Position numbers and translations under genes: made by a program. Source: an uncultured Lachnospiraceae bacterium (GTDB lineage: Bacteria > Bacillota > Clostridia > Lachnospirales > Lachnospiraceae). Taken from it: a stretch of DNA of 39,154 bases. The stretch spans positions 1-39,154 of the forward strand of contig CACZBZ010000026.1 in NCBI GenBank assembly GCA_902779505.1. The letters run 5' to 3'. The notes under the pieces are model-generated. The model saw only the letters and a program-made list of their open reading frames with translations, was not told the origin of the DNA and searched no databases. Numbering within the stretch: position 1 is the first letter of the stretch; every line of letters begins with the position of its first letter. Positions 22,323 through 30,201 of this stretch are shown piece by piece.

Positions 22323-24296
22323 ATGATAAACAGAGAAGGTAACAGACTGTTTTACAGCTATGATTCCGAAACTGTTATGATAGAACCCTGGGGAGATGAC
22401 GCTTTCAGAATAAGAGCAACAAAGTGTCCATCTTTTCCGGAAGAAGCATGGGCACTTACCGAAAAGCTGTCCTGCAGTGGGGAAGTGACTGTATGTCCTG
22501 AAGAGGGTATGATCCAAAACGGAAGGGCAAAGGCAGTAATAAGCAAAGCCGGCAAGATCAGGATATACAGAGATGACACGCTTGTCATTGAAGAATATTG
22601 GAGAAACAGAAGAGATGTACTGGACCCAAAATGCAGTGCCATAGAGGTAGAAGGAAGAGAATTTTGTCCCAATGTGGCAGGTGATTATCATCTGACATTC
22701 AGAATGGAGTCCCTGGATGAAAATGAAAAGATCTACGGCATGGGACAATATCAGCAACGCTATCTTAACCTTAAGGGTACGGATCTGGAACTTGCACAGA
22801 GGAATTCCCAGGCCTCTGTTCCTTTCATGATTTCTTCTTTGGGCTATGGTCTTTTGTGGAATAATCCGGCTGTAGGCAGGGTTGTGTTTGGTAAGAATAT
22901 CACAAGTTTTGAAGCTTTTTCAACAAAACTGTTGGATCTTTGGATCGTAGTGGGAGACAATCCGGCAGAACTGCTTACTTCCTATGCATCTGCCACGGGT
23001 ACAGTTCCGATGATGCCTGAATACGGAATGGGATTCTGGCAGTGCAAACTAAGATATCAGACACAGGATGAGCTTTTGACGGTTGCAAGAAAATATAAGG
23101 AGCTTGGAATTCCTCTGGATGTGATAGTCGTTGACTTCTTCCACTGGCCAACGCAGGGAGAGTGGAAATTTGATCCGGTGTATTGGCCGGATCCGAAGGC
23201 TATGATAAAGGAACTTAAAGAAATGGGGACCGAGCTTATGGTCTCAGTGTGGCCTACAGTATCAAGAGAGAGTGAAAACTTTGATGAGATGCTGGAAAAA
23301 GGCTATCTTATAAGAACTGAAAGAGGATTCAGGACAGGTCTGAATTTCGAAGGAGCTACGATACACATCGATACCACCAATCCCGACGCGAGAAAATATC
23401 TTTGGGATAAGATAAAAAAGAACTATTATGAATATGGTATCAGACTGTTCTGGCTTGATGAGGCAGAACCGGAATACACGGCCTACGATTTTGACAATTA
23501 CAGATATCATATGGGAACCGATCTTGAGATCGGTAACATATATCCGCTCGAATATGCCAAGGCCTTTTATGAAGGAATGACATCGGAGGGACAGGAAAAA
23601 ACAGTCAATCTCTTAAGATGTGCATGGGCCGGAAGCCAAAAGTACGGAGCTCTTGTATGGTCCGGAGATATAGCGTCAAGCTTTGACAGCATGAGAAATC
23701 AGTTGTCAGCGGGACTTAATATGGGCCTTGCCGGTATACCGTGGTGGACCACCGATATAGGGGGCTTTCACGGAGGCAATCCGGAGGATCCTGAGTTCAG
23801 GGAACTGTTTGTCAGATGGTTCGAATGGGGATGCTATTGTCCTGTTATGAGACTTCACGGTGACAGAGAACCGAGACAGCCTCAGTTCGGAACAACAGGA
23901 GGGGCCACTTGCAGATCCGGCGCTGCAAACGAGATATGGAGCTATGGTGATGAGGTATTTGAGATATGCAGGAAGTATATCGATATCAGAGAAAAGTTAA
24001 GACCTTATACCGAGAAGATAATGGAGGAAGCTCATGCCAAAGGGACTCCAATAATGAGGACCTTGTTCTATATGTTCCCGAATGATCCAAACTGCTGGGA
24101 GATCGATGATGAATATTTCTATGGACCGGATATATTGGTTGCTCCGATACTTGAGGCCGGAATGAGAGAAAGAAAAGTATACCTTCCGGAAGGCGCTGAC
24201 TGGATATATGAACTTGACGGCAAAAAATACAGTGGAGGTCAGGACGTGACAGTTAGTGCTCCGCTTGACTGTATTCCGACTTTTCGCAGAGTATAG
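22323..24296 (+). CDS. GH31 family alpha-glycosidase (probable alpha-xylosidase or alpha-glucosidase)
   Basis: A 657-residue TIM-barrel glycosidase. It shows KIYGMGQYQQRYLNLKGTDL, GYGLLWNNPAVGRV, MPEYGMGFWQCKLRYQTQDE, a nucleophile Asp 379 in FWLDEAEPEY, and the acid/base region WSGDIASSFDSM (Asp 449), then GIPWWTTDIGGFHGGNPEDP and PVMRLHGDREPRQPQ. GH31 enzymes release alpha-linked glucose, xylose or galactose with retention. The WLDEAEPE nucleophile motif recalls bacterial alpha-xylosidase-like members, but specificity cannot be fixed from sequence alone. There is no signal peptide, hence cytoplasmic. It starts 20 bp after the GH127 gene with GAAAGAGGTG upstream. Paired with GH127 it suggests a decorated plant oligosaccharide containing arabinose and an alpha-linked sugar. 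Confidence 0.9.
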   Translation: MINREGNRLFYSYDSETVMIEPWGDDAFRIRATKCPSFPEEAWALTEKLSCSGEVTVCPEEGMIQNGRAKAVISKAGKIRIYRDDTLVIEEYWRNRRDVLDPKCSAIEVEGREFCPNVAGDYHLTFRMESLDENEKIYGMGQYQQRYLNLKGTDLELAQRNSQASVPFMISSLGYGLLWNNPAVGRVVFGKNITSFEAFSTKLLDLWIVVGDNPAELLTSYASATGTVPMMPEYGMGFWQCKLRYQTQDELLTVARKYKELGIPLDVIVVDFFHWPTQGEWKFDPVYWPDPKAMIKELKEMGTELMVSVWPTVSRESENFDEMLEKGYLIRTERGFRTGLNFEGATIHIDTTNPDARKYLWDKIKKNYYEYGIRLFWLDEAEPEYTAYDFDNYRYHMGTDLEIGNIYPLEYAKAFYEGMTSEGQEKTVNLLRCAWAGSQKYGALVWSGDIASSFDSMRNQLSAGLNMGLAGIPWWTTDIGGFHGGNPEDPEFRELFVRWFEWGCYCPVMRLHGDREPRQPQFGTTGGATCRSGAANEIWSYGDEVFEICRKYIDIREKLRPYTEKIMEEAHAKGTPIMRTLFYMFPNDPNCWEIDDEYFYGPDILVAPILEAGMRERKVYLPEGADWIYELDGKKYSGGQDVTVSAPLDCIPTFRRV

Positions 24297-24312
24297 AAAA
24301 GAAACGTAGTGT

Positions 24313-24368
24313 GTGAATACAAGAGAAGAAGCTTTAACATATGCCCTTTCCCGGATAAGTATACTGCT
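24313..24368 (+). pseudogene. 5' scrap of an MmcQ/YjbR gene
   Basis: GTG 24313 opens VNTREEALTYAL, and after a frameshift near 24347 the sequence reads FPDKYTA. This mirrors the intact start at 12515 (MKTREEALKYGLTFPDTYQD), and the DNA is also alike (ACAAGAGAAGAAGC shared exactly). Nothing homologous continues after about 24368. It is a tiny remnant of a second MmcQ/YjbR gene, shortened and frameshifted, at the start of the 388-bp gap before the ABC-F gene. Confidence 0.65.
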
Positions 24369-24495
24369 TTAGTGATCAAGATTGACAGAGTCCTCAAGAT
24401 ATGATACATTGACGGATGTGTTGAGGAATTGAACAACATGAAATAAAAAGAAAGAGCACATTACGTGTAAGGTGGAGAAATGCAAATTAGATAGT

Positions 24496-24525
24496 TTGAT
24501 TTAAGTTAACACGTTGAATTATAAG
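24496..24525 (+). promoter_or_regulatory. Promoter of the ABC-F leader transcript
   Basis: TTGATT (24496-24501) and TATAAG (24520-24525) are 18 bp apart, predicting a start near 24532 and a leader of about 150 nt before the ABC-F ATG. Upstream, 24369-24495 shows no gene. A weak GTG micro-ORF (24537-24563, MGRCVRLD) lies in the leader without a clear ribosome binding site. Confidence 0.5.
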
Positions 24526-24622
24526 TCCTGCTGATAGTGGGCCGTTGTGTACGCTTAGATTAGATTATCGCATCCGTTTTGTCTCTACTTTATCCTTATG
24601 ATATATGTAGCTTATTTTTGCG

Positions 24623-24660
24623 GGTCTATTTTGCGTATGCAGGATAGGCCTTTTTGTTTT
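24623..24660 (+). terminator. Leader terminator (attenuator) upstream of ABC-F gene
   Basis: GGTCTAT (24623-24629) pairs with ATAGGCC (24644-24650, one G-U). The stem continues after a small internal loop with TGC/GCA around GTAT, and TTTTTGTTTT follows. It sits between the predicted promoter and the ribosome binding site, 25 nt before the ATG. Antibiotic-resistance ABC-F genes are often controlled by drug-induced readthrough of exactly such leader terminators. Confidence 0.75.
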
Positions 24661-24684
24661 ATTTGGCAGGCGAAGGAGGTACAC

Positions 24685-26214
24685 ATGTCACTAATAAATG
24701 TAAATAATCTCACCTTCGCGTATGAAGGGAGCTTTGATAATATTTTTGAAAATACATCTTTTATGATTGATACAAATTGGAAGTTAGGATTTATCGGAAG
24801 AAATGGTAAGGGAAAAACAACATTCCTGAATCTACTGATGGGAAAGTATGAGTATAAGGGAACTATCAGTACTACAGCTGTATTTGATTACTTTCCATAT
24901 GTAACATCACCCGGAGACATGACGAAAAACGCATATGGGCTTATGGAAAACTGGAAGCCCGGAGTGGAGGATTGGAAGGTTATGTGTGAACTTCCAAAAC
25001 TGGCGCTTGATGCAGAACTTTTATATCGCCCTTTTAATACTTTAAGCTTTGGAGAGCGCACGAAGATTATGCTGGCAGTTTTGTTTTCCGGTGAAAATGA
25101 TTTTCTGTTGATTGATGAACCTACAAATCATTTGGATAAAGAAGCCAGAGAAATAGTAAAGAATTATCTTAAAACTAAGAAGGGCTTTATGTTGGTGTCC
25201 CATGACAGAGATGTGCTTGATGCCTGTATTGACCATGTGCTGGTTCTTAATCGTGCTTCCATTGAAGTTCAGACAGGCAATTTCAGTTCCTGGTGGGAGA
25301 ATAAAGAAAAAGCAGATATCAATGCACGCGCCGAGAATGAAAAACACCTTAAGGAAATTGGAAAACTCGAGGCAGCAGCTGACAGGGCGGGTAGATGGGC
25401 AGAAAAAAGTGAGAATAGTAAGATTGGATTTGACCCAAGTAAAGAGCATGACAGGTCTATAAGTACCAGATCTTTTATAGGCGCCAAAACCAAGAAAATG
25501 CAAAAGCGAGTGAAAGCTTACGAAGGAAGGATCAACAGGGAAATAGAGGAAAAAGAAGGGCTTCTTAATGATATTGAAGAAGTGACCGACCTTAAGCTTA
25601 AGCCACTAAAATATCATAAGGAACGCCTGATACACGGAAGAGATTATTCGCTTAAGTATAAGGATGCAGATACGGATGTATTTCATGGGCTGACATTTGA
25701 GATTAACTGTGGTGACCGTGTGCTTATCGATGGTGAAAACGGATCCGGCAAATCAAGTCTTATTAAGGCAATTCTGGATATGAATTGCAAAGCGGCTAAA
25801 GAGACTCTGCATTATGAATGGGAAGGGACCCTTGAAGTTCCGGAAAATCTTATTATTTCTTATATTAATCAGGATACATCTCACTTAAAGGGATTTCTAA
25901 AGGATTATTGCGAATTAAAAGGTCTTGATTACACGCTTCTTTTGTCATTACTTCGTCAATTGGATTTTGAGAGAGTTCAGTTCACCAAACCGATGGAACA
26001 GTATTCTGAGGGGCAGAAGAAAAAAGTCTTGATAGCTTTAAGTCTACTTACACCTGCACATCTGTATATTTGGGATGAACCTCTTAATTACATAGATGTA
26101 TTTACGAGAATGCAGATAGAGAAGCTTATAGAGACCTACGAACCAACTATGCTTTTGGTGGAGCATGATGTAAGATTTAAGGAGAAGATTGCCACAAAAA
26201 CAATAAGTATATAA
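24685..26214 (+). CDS. ABC-F ribosome-protection ATPase (Lsa/Vga-like)
   Basis: A 509-residue protein with two ABC ATPase domains and no membrane segments. Domain 1: Walker A GRNGKGKTT, signature LSFGERTK, Walker B LLIDEPTNHLD. A charged linker of about 90 residues (PtIM-like) follows. Domain 2: GENGSGKSS, signature YSEGQKKK, Walker B IWDEPLNYID. ABC-F proteins act in trans on the ribosomal E site; Lsa/Vga/Msr-type members dislodge antibiotics such as lincosamides, pleuromutilins and streptogramins. The N-terminus (MSLINVNNLTFAYEGSFDNI) resembles Lsa-type proteins. ATG 24685 has a perfect AAGGAGGT 4 nt upstream; an in-frame ATG at 24598 lies inside the leader and reads through the terminator hairpin. 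The leader attenuator supports a drug-inducible resistance role. The ASCH-GNAT gene follows after 28 bp. Confidence 0.88.
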   Translation: MSLINVNNLTFAYEGSFDNIFENTSFMIDTNWKLGFIGRNGKGKTTFLNLLMGKYEYKGTISTTAVFDYFPYVTSPGDMTKNAYGLMENWKPGVEDWKVMCELPKLALDAELLYRPFNTLSFGERTKIMLAVLFSGENDFLLIDEPTNHLDKEAREIVKNYLKTKKGFMLVSHDRDVLDACIDHVLVLNRASIEVQTGNFSSWWENKEKADINARAENEKHLKEIGKLEAAADRAGRWAEKSENSKIGFDPSKEHDRSISTRSFIGAKTKKMQKRVKAYEGRINREIEEKEGLLNDIEEVTDLKLKPLKYHKERLIHGRDYSLKYKDADTDVFHGLTFEINCGDRVLIDGENGSGKSSLIKAILDMNCKAAKETLHYEWEGTLEVPENLIISYINQDTSHLKGFLKDYCELKGLDYTLLLSLLRQLDFERVQFTKPMEQYSEGQKKKVLIALSLLTPAHLYIWDEPLNYIDVFTRMQIEKLIETYEPTMLLVEHDVRFKEKIATKTISI

Positions 26215-26242
26215 ATATAATTGATAGCAGAAAGAGTAAAAC

Positions 26243-27247
26243 ATGACAGATAAAGAATTATGGATAGAATTTTGTGCAAAGAAAAATATAGATGTTGATA
26301 TACCTTATGAGTCGTATGGCTTCGGAGGTATTGAAGAAGGCGATACGGACAAGCTTGCCGAGCTGGTTTTGGAAGGGAAAAAGTTTGGAACCGCCGGCCT
26401 CTATGACGAATATCTTATGGAGGATGCTCTGGATGAAATCCCAAAGCCCGGTGATTACAGTATAATCCTCAACAGTAAGGACGAGGCCGTATGCGTAATC
26501 AGAGACTACGACGTATATGTGAGGGCCTTTGGAGACGTAGCTCCCTTTCATGCTTATGCGGAAGGCGAGGGTGACAGATCGCTAAAATATTGGCGTGATG
26601 TTCACACAGATTTTTTCACAGAATGTCTTGATGAAATAGATCTGCAACTCGATCAGGAGTCAAGAATAGTATGCGAAAAGTTCAGTGTTGAGTATATTCC
26701 CGGAAAAGAGATTCCGGAGGACGAACTTCTTTTTGTAGAGCCTTCTATGGCCTTTGCAAAAGAGATAGCAGCCTACAGACAGGAGATGCTGGATGCAGAT
26801 TCTTCTTTTGATGGATGTTATTCCATGAAAAGAATGCAGGATATCAAGGAATATGTGGATCATTGCATAGACTGGGCCAATCCCGGGAGAGAAGCGGATG
26901 AATACGGCGCATGGGGAAATGTGATTTTAGTCATTAGAAAGTCTGATATGAAGATGGTCGGTTGTATGCAGGTTCATAACGTACTGACCGAGCGCATGAA
27001 GAACTATACGGGACATGTAGGCTATTCGGTTCGCCCATCAGAGCGTAGAAAAGGCTATGCAACAAGAATGCTGGCTAAGGCCTTGGACTTTTTATCAAGC
27101 TTCGGATTTGAAGAAGTATACGTTAGTTGTCTCCCGGAAAATGAAGCAAGCAAGAAAACAATTCTGGCCAATGGCGGGAAATTGACAGAGACGGTATTCT
27201 TAAAAGAAGACAACGTGAATCTTGAGAGATATAAGATTAGATTATAG
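26243..27247 (+). CDS. ASCH domain fused to GNAT acetyltransferase
   Basis: A 334-residue fusion. Residues 1-150 match an ASCH domain (KELWIEFCAKKNIDVDIPYE, YSIILNSKDEAVCVIRDYDV, KYWRDVHTDFFTECLDEIDL), a PUA-like fold proposed to bind RNA or modified nucleosides. Residues about 160-334 are a GNAT domain: LFVEPSMAFAKEIAAYRQEM, GHVGYSVRPSERRKGYATRM and CLPENEASKKTILANGGKL. The partner domain complements the DUF2441-GNAT and isochorismatase-GNAT fusions elsewhere in the window. The substrate is unknown; acetylation of a nucleoside or RNA-linked compound is speculative. It begins 28 bp after the ABC-F stop and is probably cotranscribed, which raises the possibility of a linked defence or resistance role. 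Confidence 0.82.
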   Translation: MTDKELWIEFCAKKNIDVDIPYESYGFGGIEEGDTDKLAELVLEGKKFGTAGLYDEYLMEDALDEIPKPGDYSIILNSKDEAVCVIRDYDVYVRAFGDVAPFHAYAEGEGDRSLKYWRDVHTDFFTECLDEIDLQLDQESRIVCEKFSVEYIPGKEIPEDELLFVEPSMAFAKEIAAYRQEMLDADSSFDGCYSMKRMQDIKEYVDHCIDWANPGREADEYGAWGNVILVIRKSDMKMVGCMQVHNVLTERMKNYTGHVGYSVRPSERRKGYATRMLAKALDFLSSFGFEEVYVSCLPENEASKKTILANGGKLTETVFLKEDNVNLERYKIRL

Positions 27248-27299
27248 GGAATATGAGAAAAGCCCTAAAATACCGCTGATTTTTAAAAGTCAAACATTC

Positions 27300-27384
27300 A
27301 TTGAAAAATTTTTCAATAAAATGCTTGACTTTTATTTTTTGATATATTATATTGAATATACATTCAATGAACAATATTTCAATG
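27300..27384 (+). promoter_or_regulatory. Promoter with TetR-type operators for the FAD oxidoreductase operon
   Basis: TTGACT (27325-27330) and TATATT (27348-27353) are exactly 17 bp apart. A perfect 18-bp palindrome, arm ATTGAAAAA, lies at 27300-27317 upstream of -35. A second, ATTGAAT-N4-ATTCAAT (27351-27368), covers the end of -10 and the start site. A weaker TGAA/TTCA dyad follows at 27368-27381. Shared ATTGAA/TTCAAT half-sites suit binding by the TetR protein encoded at the end of the operon. Confidence 0.75.
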
Positions 27385-27402
27385 TAAGAAAGGGAATCAA
27401 AA

Positions 27403-28789
27403 ATGAACGGAAAAGAAAAGGTAGTTATTATAGGCGGTGGAGTAGCAGGCTTAACTGCAGGAATATATGCTCTTAAGCAGGGCTTTGAGGTAGAGATATA
27501 TGAGAAAAACGCGACACCCGGCGGAGAGTGTACAGGCTGGAACAGAAAGGGATATCACATAGACAACTGTATTCACTGGCTTACAGGAACCAAGAAGGGA
27601 ACTCAGATGTATGACCTCTGGAAAGAGGTTGGTGCTTTATCCGATGATACGGAATATGCTAAGATCGATGCATTTTATATCTCAACTCATGAAGGAAAAA
27701 GCGTGACACTCTGGAACGACCTCAAGAGAACAGAGAAAGAACTTATTGAAGCATCACCGGAAGACGAGGAAGAAATAAAGAAATTTATTCAGTATGTGGA
27801 ATACTCAAAGCAATGTCTTTTCCCTGCTGCAAAACCCGCTGAAATGTGGGGAGTAAAGGACTATATTGCAATGGGTAAAGACATGGCCGATATGCATAAG
27901 GTTATGAAGGAATTCGGCAAGATATCCATTAGCGAATATGCCATGAGATTCAAGTCTCCTCTTCTTCGCAAGATGATATGCGATTACTTACCGGGAGAAT
28001 ACACTGCATATTCACTCTTGGTGTCATATGCAACCATGGCTGACGGCAACGGTAACATCCCCATGGGGGCCAGAAGCAATCAGACTTGAAGACGGCAGAG
28101 TAATCAGTGCGGATTATGTTATTCCGGCGGTAGATATGAGTCTTCTCTTTAATAAGCTTATACCGAATAAGTATATGCCTAAGGAATACAAGGCTGCATA
28201 CAGCAATGCAAAAGATTATCCTGCAATAAGCGGTTTTCAGATTGCTTACAGTGTAAGTATGGATTATGATCGAGGTGAGACAGTATTTGTTGATATCGAT
28301 CCCATTAAGGTTGGCAACAGAACTTTTGACAGAATGTATGTTAAGGCATACGGTTACGATCCCATATTTATTAAGGACGGAAGACAGGTTATCCAGACAG
28401 ATATCTCACAGACAGATATCGACTATGAATTTTGGAAGGGCCTCAGTGAAGAGGAATACAGAGCAGAGAAAGAAAAACTTATTGCAGCAATAACTGAAAG
28501 AATAGTCAAGAGTTTTCCTGAGCTTGAGGGAGATCTGGAATTCCTTGACTGCTGGACACCTCTTACATATGAAAGATACTGCAACGCATATCACGGAAGC
28601 TATATGAGCTTTGTATCTACACCGGCAGCTAAGCGAATCAACTTTAAGGGACGATTAAAGGGAATTAAGAACATCTATCCGGCAGGCCAGTGGACAGGTT
28701 CCACAGGTGGACTTCCCGTGGCAGCAGCCAGCGGCAAGTTTGCGGTTCAGAGATTGTTAAAGGATCAGAGAAGGGATATAAACATATGA
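27403..28789 (+). pseudogene. FAD-dependent phytoene-desaturase-like oxidoreductase, frameshifted
   Basis: Two overlapping frames encode one protein. The first (27403-28071) begins VVIIGGGVAGLTAGIYALKQ, the Rossmann FAD site, then YEKNATPGGECTGWNRKGYH, and is in good frame to GNGNIPMGA. The second frame, from about 28073, reads EAIRLEDGRVISADYVIPAV and continues to the family C-terminus IYPAGQWTGSTGGLPVAAAS. From memory of NAD(P)/FAD-dependent CrtI-like proteins, about 35 residues, GSLAM... to the GKA(T/V)G strand, are missing between them, so this is a deletion with frameshift and not a point slip. Loss of part of the FAD domain should abolish activity. The stop overlaps the TetR start (ATGA at 28786), showing an original two-gene operon. 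The ribosome binding site AAGGG precedes ATG 27403. Confidence 0.82.
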
Positions 28790-29355
28790 CAAGAAAGGAA
28801 CAGAAAGAAGAAAGACGTAAGGCGATACTTATGACAGCTCTCAGACTCTTTGTTGAGCGAGGCTATTATGATACCAAGATTACGGATATAGCCGAAAGCG
28901 TACCCATGAGTACGGGTCTTATGTTCCATTATTTTGAGTCCAAGGAAGAATTGCTTTTTGAACTTGTTAAGATGGGTGCGGAAGGAACCAGATCCTTTAG
29001 CATGACAGAAGATGTTCCTCCCGAGATTTTTCTTAAGGAATTTTTGAAGAAACTTTTTTCCTTCGCAAAAGATCAGCCCTGGGTATTTAATATGTTTGTG
29101 CTGATGGGTCAGGCAAGGAGAGGCGGACTGTCGGAGGAGGCAAAAAAGATCGCCGATTCCATAGATTCCATAGGCTCCACCGCCAAAATGATAAAGAAGG
29201 GTCAGGACAGCGGCATTTTCCGTGACGGGGATGCAAATCTTATGTCCAGATGCTTCTGGGCATCCGTACAGGGTATAATGGAAGAGATGGCACTGAATAA
29301 AGAGATGAAAGCGCCGGATCCGGAATGGATTGTTGCAATGTTACTCAAAAAATAG
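28786..29355 (+). CDS. TetR-family transcriptional regulator
   Basis: A 189-residue regulator with an N-terminal TetR helix-turn-helix: RRKAILMTALRLFVERGYYD, TKITDIAESVPMSTGLMFHY and FESKEELLFELVK. The C-terminal ligand-binding region includes RCFWASVQGIMEEMAL and PDPEWIVAMLLKK. Start ATG 28786 overlaps the oxidoreductase stop by four bases (ATGA), so translation is coupled. It probably represses its own operon by binding the ATTGAA/TTCAAT palindromes at 27300-27384. With the oxidoreductase broken, it may be an orphan regulator; it appears intact. Confidence 0.88.
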   Translation: MTRKEQKEERRKAILMTALRLFVERGYYDTKITDIAESVPMSTGLMFHYFESKEELLFELVKMGAEGTRSFSMTEDVPPEIFLKEFLKKLFSFAKDQPWVFNMFVLMGQARRGGLSEEAKKIADSIDSIGSTAKMIKKGQDSGIFRDGDANLMSRCFWASVQGIMEEMALNKEMKAPDPEWIVAMLLKK

Positions 29356-29375
29356 TGAAAAAATAAAAAATCACC

Positions 29376-29418
29376 TTACGTCATGTATTGCTTGTGACGC
29401 TACGTAATAAGCTAATCT
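29376..29418 (+). promoter_or_regulatory. MerR-type promoter with 19-bp spacer
   Basis: TTGCTT (29388-29393) and TAATCT (29413-29418) are 19 bp apart, the long spacing typical of MerR-controlled promoters. TTACGT (29376-29381) and ACGTAA (29402-29407) form an inverted repeat spanning the -35 box and spacer. It precedes the MerR gene, so autoregulation is likely. Confidence 0.5.
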
Positions 29419-29441
29419 TGGCGATAAGGAGGTGAAAGGCT

Positions 29442-30179
29442 ATGTCAAAATACACTACAGGTGAAGTCGCAAAGATCTGCGATATAACCGTCCGAACAGT
29501 TCAATATTATGATAATCGAGGCATCCTCGTTCCTTCGGAACTTACCGAAGGCGGCAGAAGATTGTATTCGGAAGATGATGTAAAAAGAATGAAGATCATA
29601 TGCTTCCTTAGAGATCTGGGATTGTCCATCGATACCATCGGTCAGCTTTTAGAAGAGGAAGACCCGGGAAGCGTTATCGAACTTCTTCTTAAAAGACAGG
29701 AGAACGATCTGAAAAATGAGATCAGAGACCGTGAAGAAAAACTGAAGAAAGTATTGGAGCTGAGAGACGGACTCCGCAGTCTTAATGACTTCTCTGTTGA
29801 ATCCATAGCTGACATAGCGTACATCATGACAAACAAAGAAGAACTCAGAAAAACACGTATCACAATGATATTAACTGCAATACCCCTTGCTATTTTGCAG
29901 TGGACTGCCATCATCTTATGGGTAACAAAGGGATTTTGGCCGCTTTTCCTGATATGGGCAATAGTAGCATTACCATATGCTATAGTAGTCTCACGCTGGT
30001 ATTTCAAGAAAGTGGACTACATATGTCCCAAGTGCCATAAGGTGTTTAAGCCGACATTTAAGCAGATGTTTTGGGCAAACCATACGCCGAACACCAGAAA
30101 ACTTACCTGTCCTCACTGTGGTCATAGAGGTTTTTGTGTTGAGGTAGCTGCTACGTCGAATCCGGCAGAGCAGGAATAA
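29442..30179 (+). CDS. MerR-family regulator with two TM helices and zinc ribbon
   Basis: A 245-residue protein. The MerR winged-helix DNA-binding domain (1-75) has YTTGEVAKICDITVRTVQYY, DNRGILVPSELTEGGRRLYS and FLRDLGLSIDTIGQLL. A coiled coil (about 80-115) for dimerisation follows. Residues about 140-185 contain two hydrophobic helices (ITMILTAIPLAILQWTAIIL and LFLIWAIVALPYAIVVSRW), and the C-terminus is a four-cysteine zinc ribbon, CPKCHKVF then CPHCGHRG. A membrane-anchored MerR regulator is unusual; it could sense a membrane or metal signal. GATAAGGAGGTG upstream supports ATG 29442. The AlkD-like gene follows after 22 bp. Confidence 0.85.
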   Translation: MSKYTTGEVAKICDITVRTVQYYDNRGILVPSELTEGGRRLYSEDDVKRMKIICFLRDLGLSIDTIGQLLEEEDPGSVIELLLKRQENDLKNEIRDREEKLKKVLELRDGLRSLNDFSVESIADIAYIMTNKEELRKTRITMILTAIPLAILQWTAIILWVTKGFWPLFLIWAIVALPYAIVVSRWYFKKVDYICPKCHKVFKPTFKQMFWANHTPNTRKLTCPHCGHRGFCVEVAATSNPAEQE

Positions 30180-30201
30180 GTGAAAGAAATAGGAGAAAAT
30201 C

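Noticed and set aside
24598-24684. ATG 24598 as the true start of the ABC-F protein
   Set aside because: There is no ribosome binding site, and the added residues are encoded by the leader terminator; ATG 24685 has a perfect AAGGAGGT and starts the ABC domain directly.
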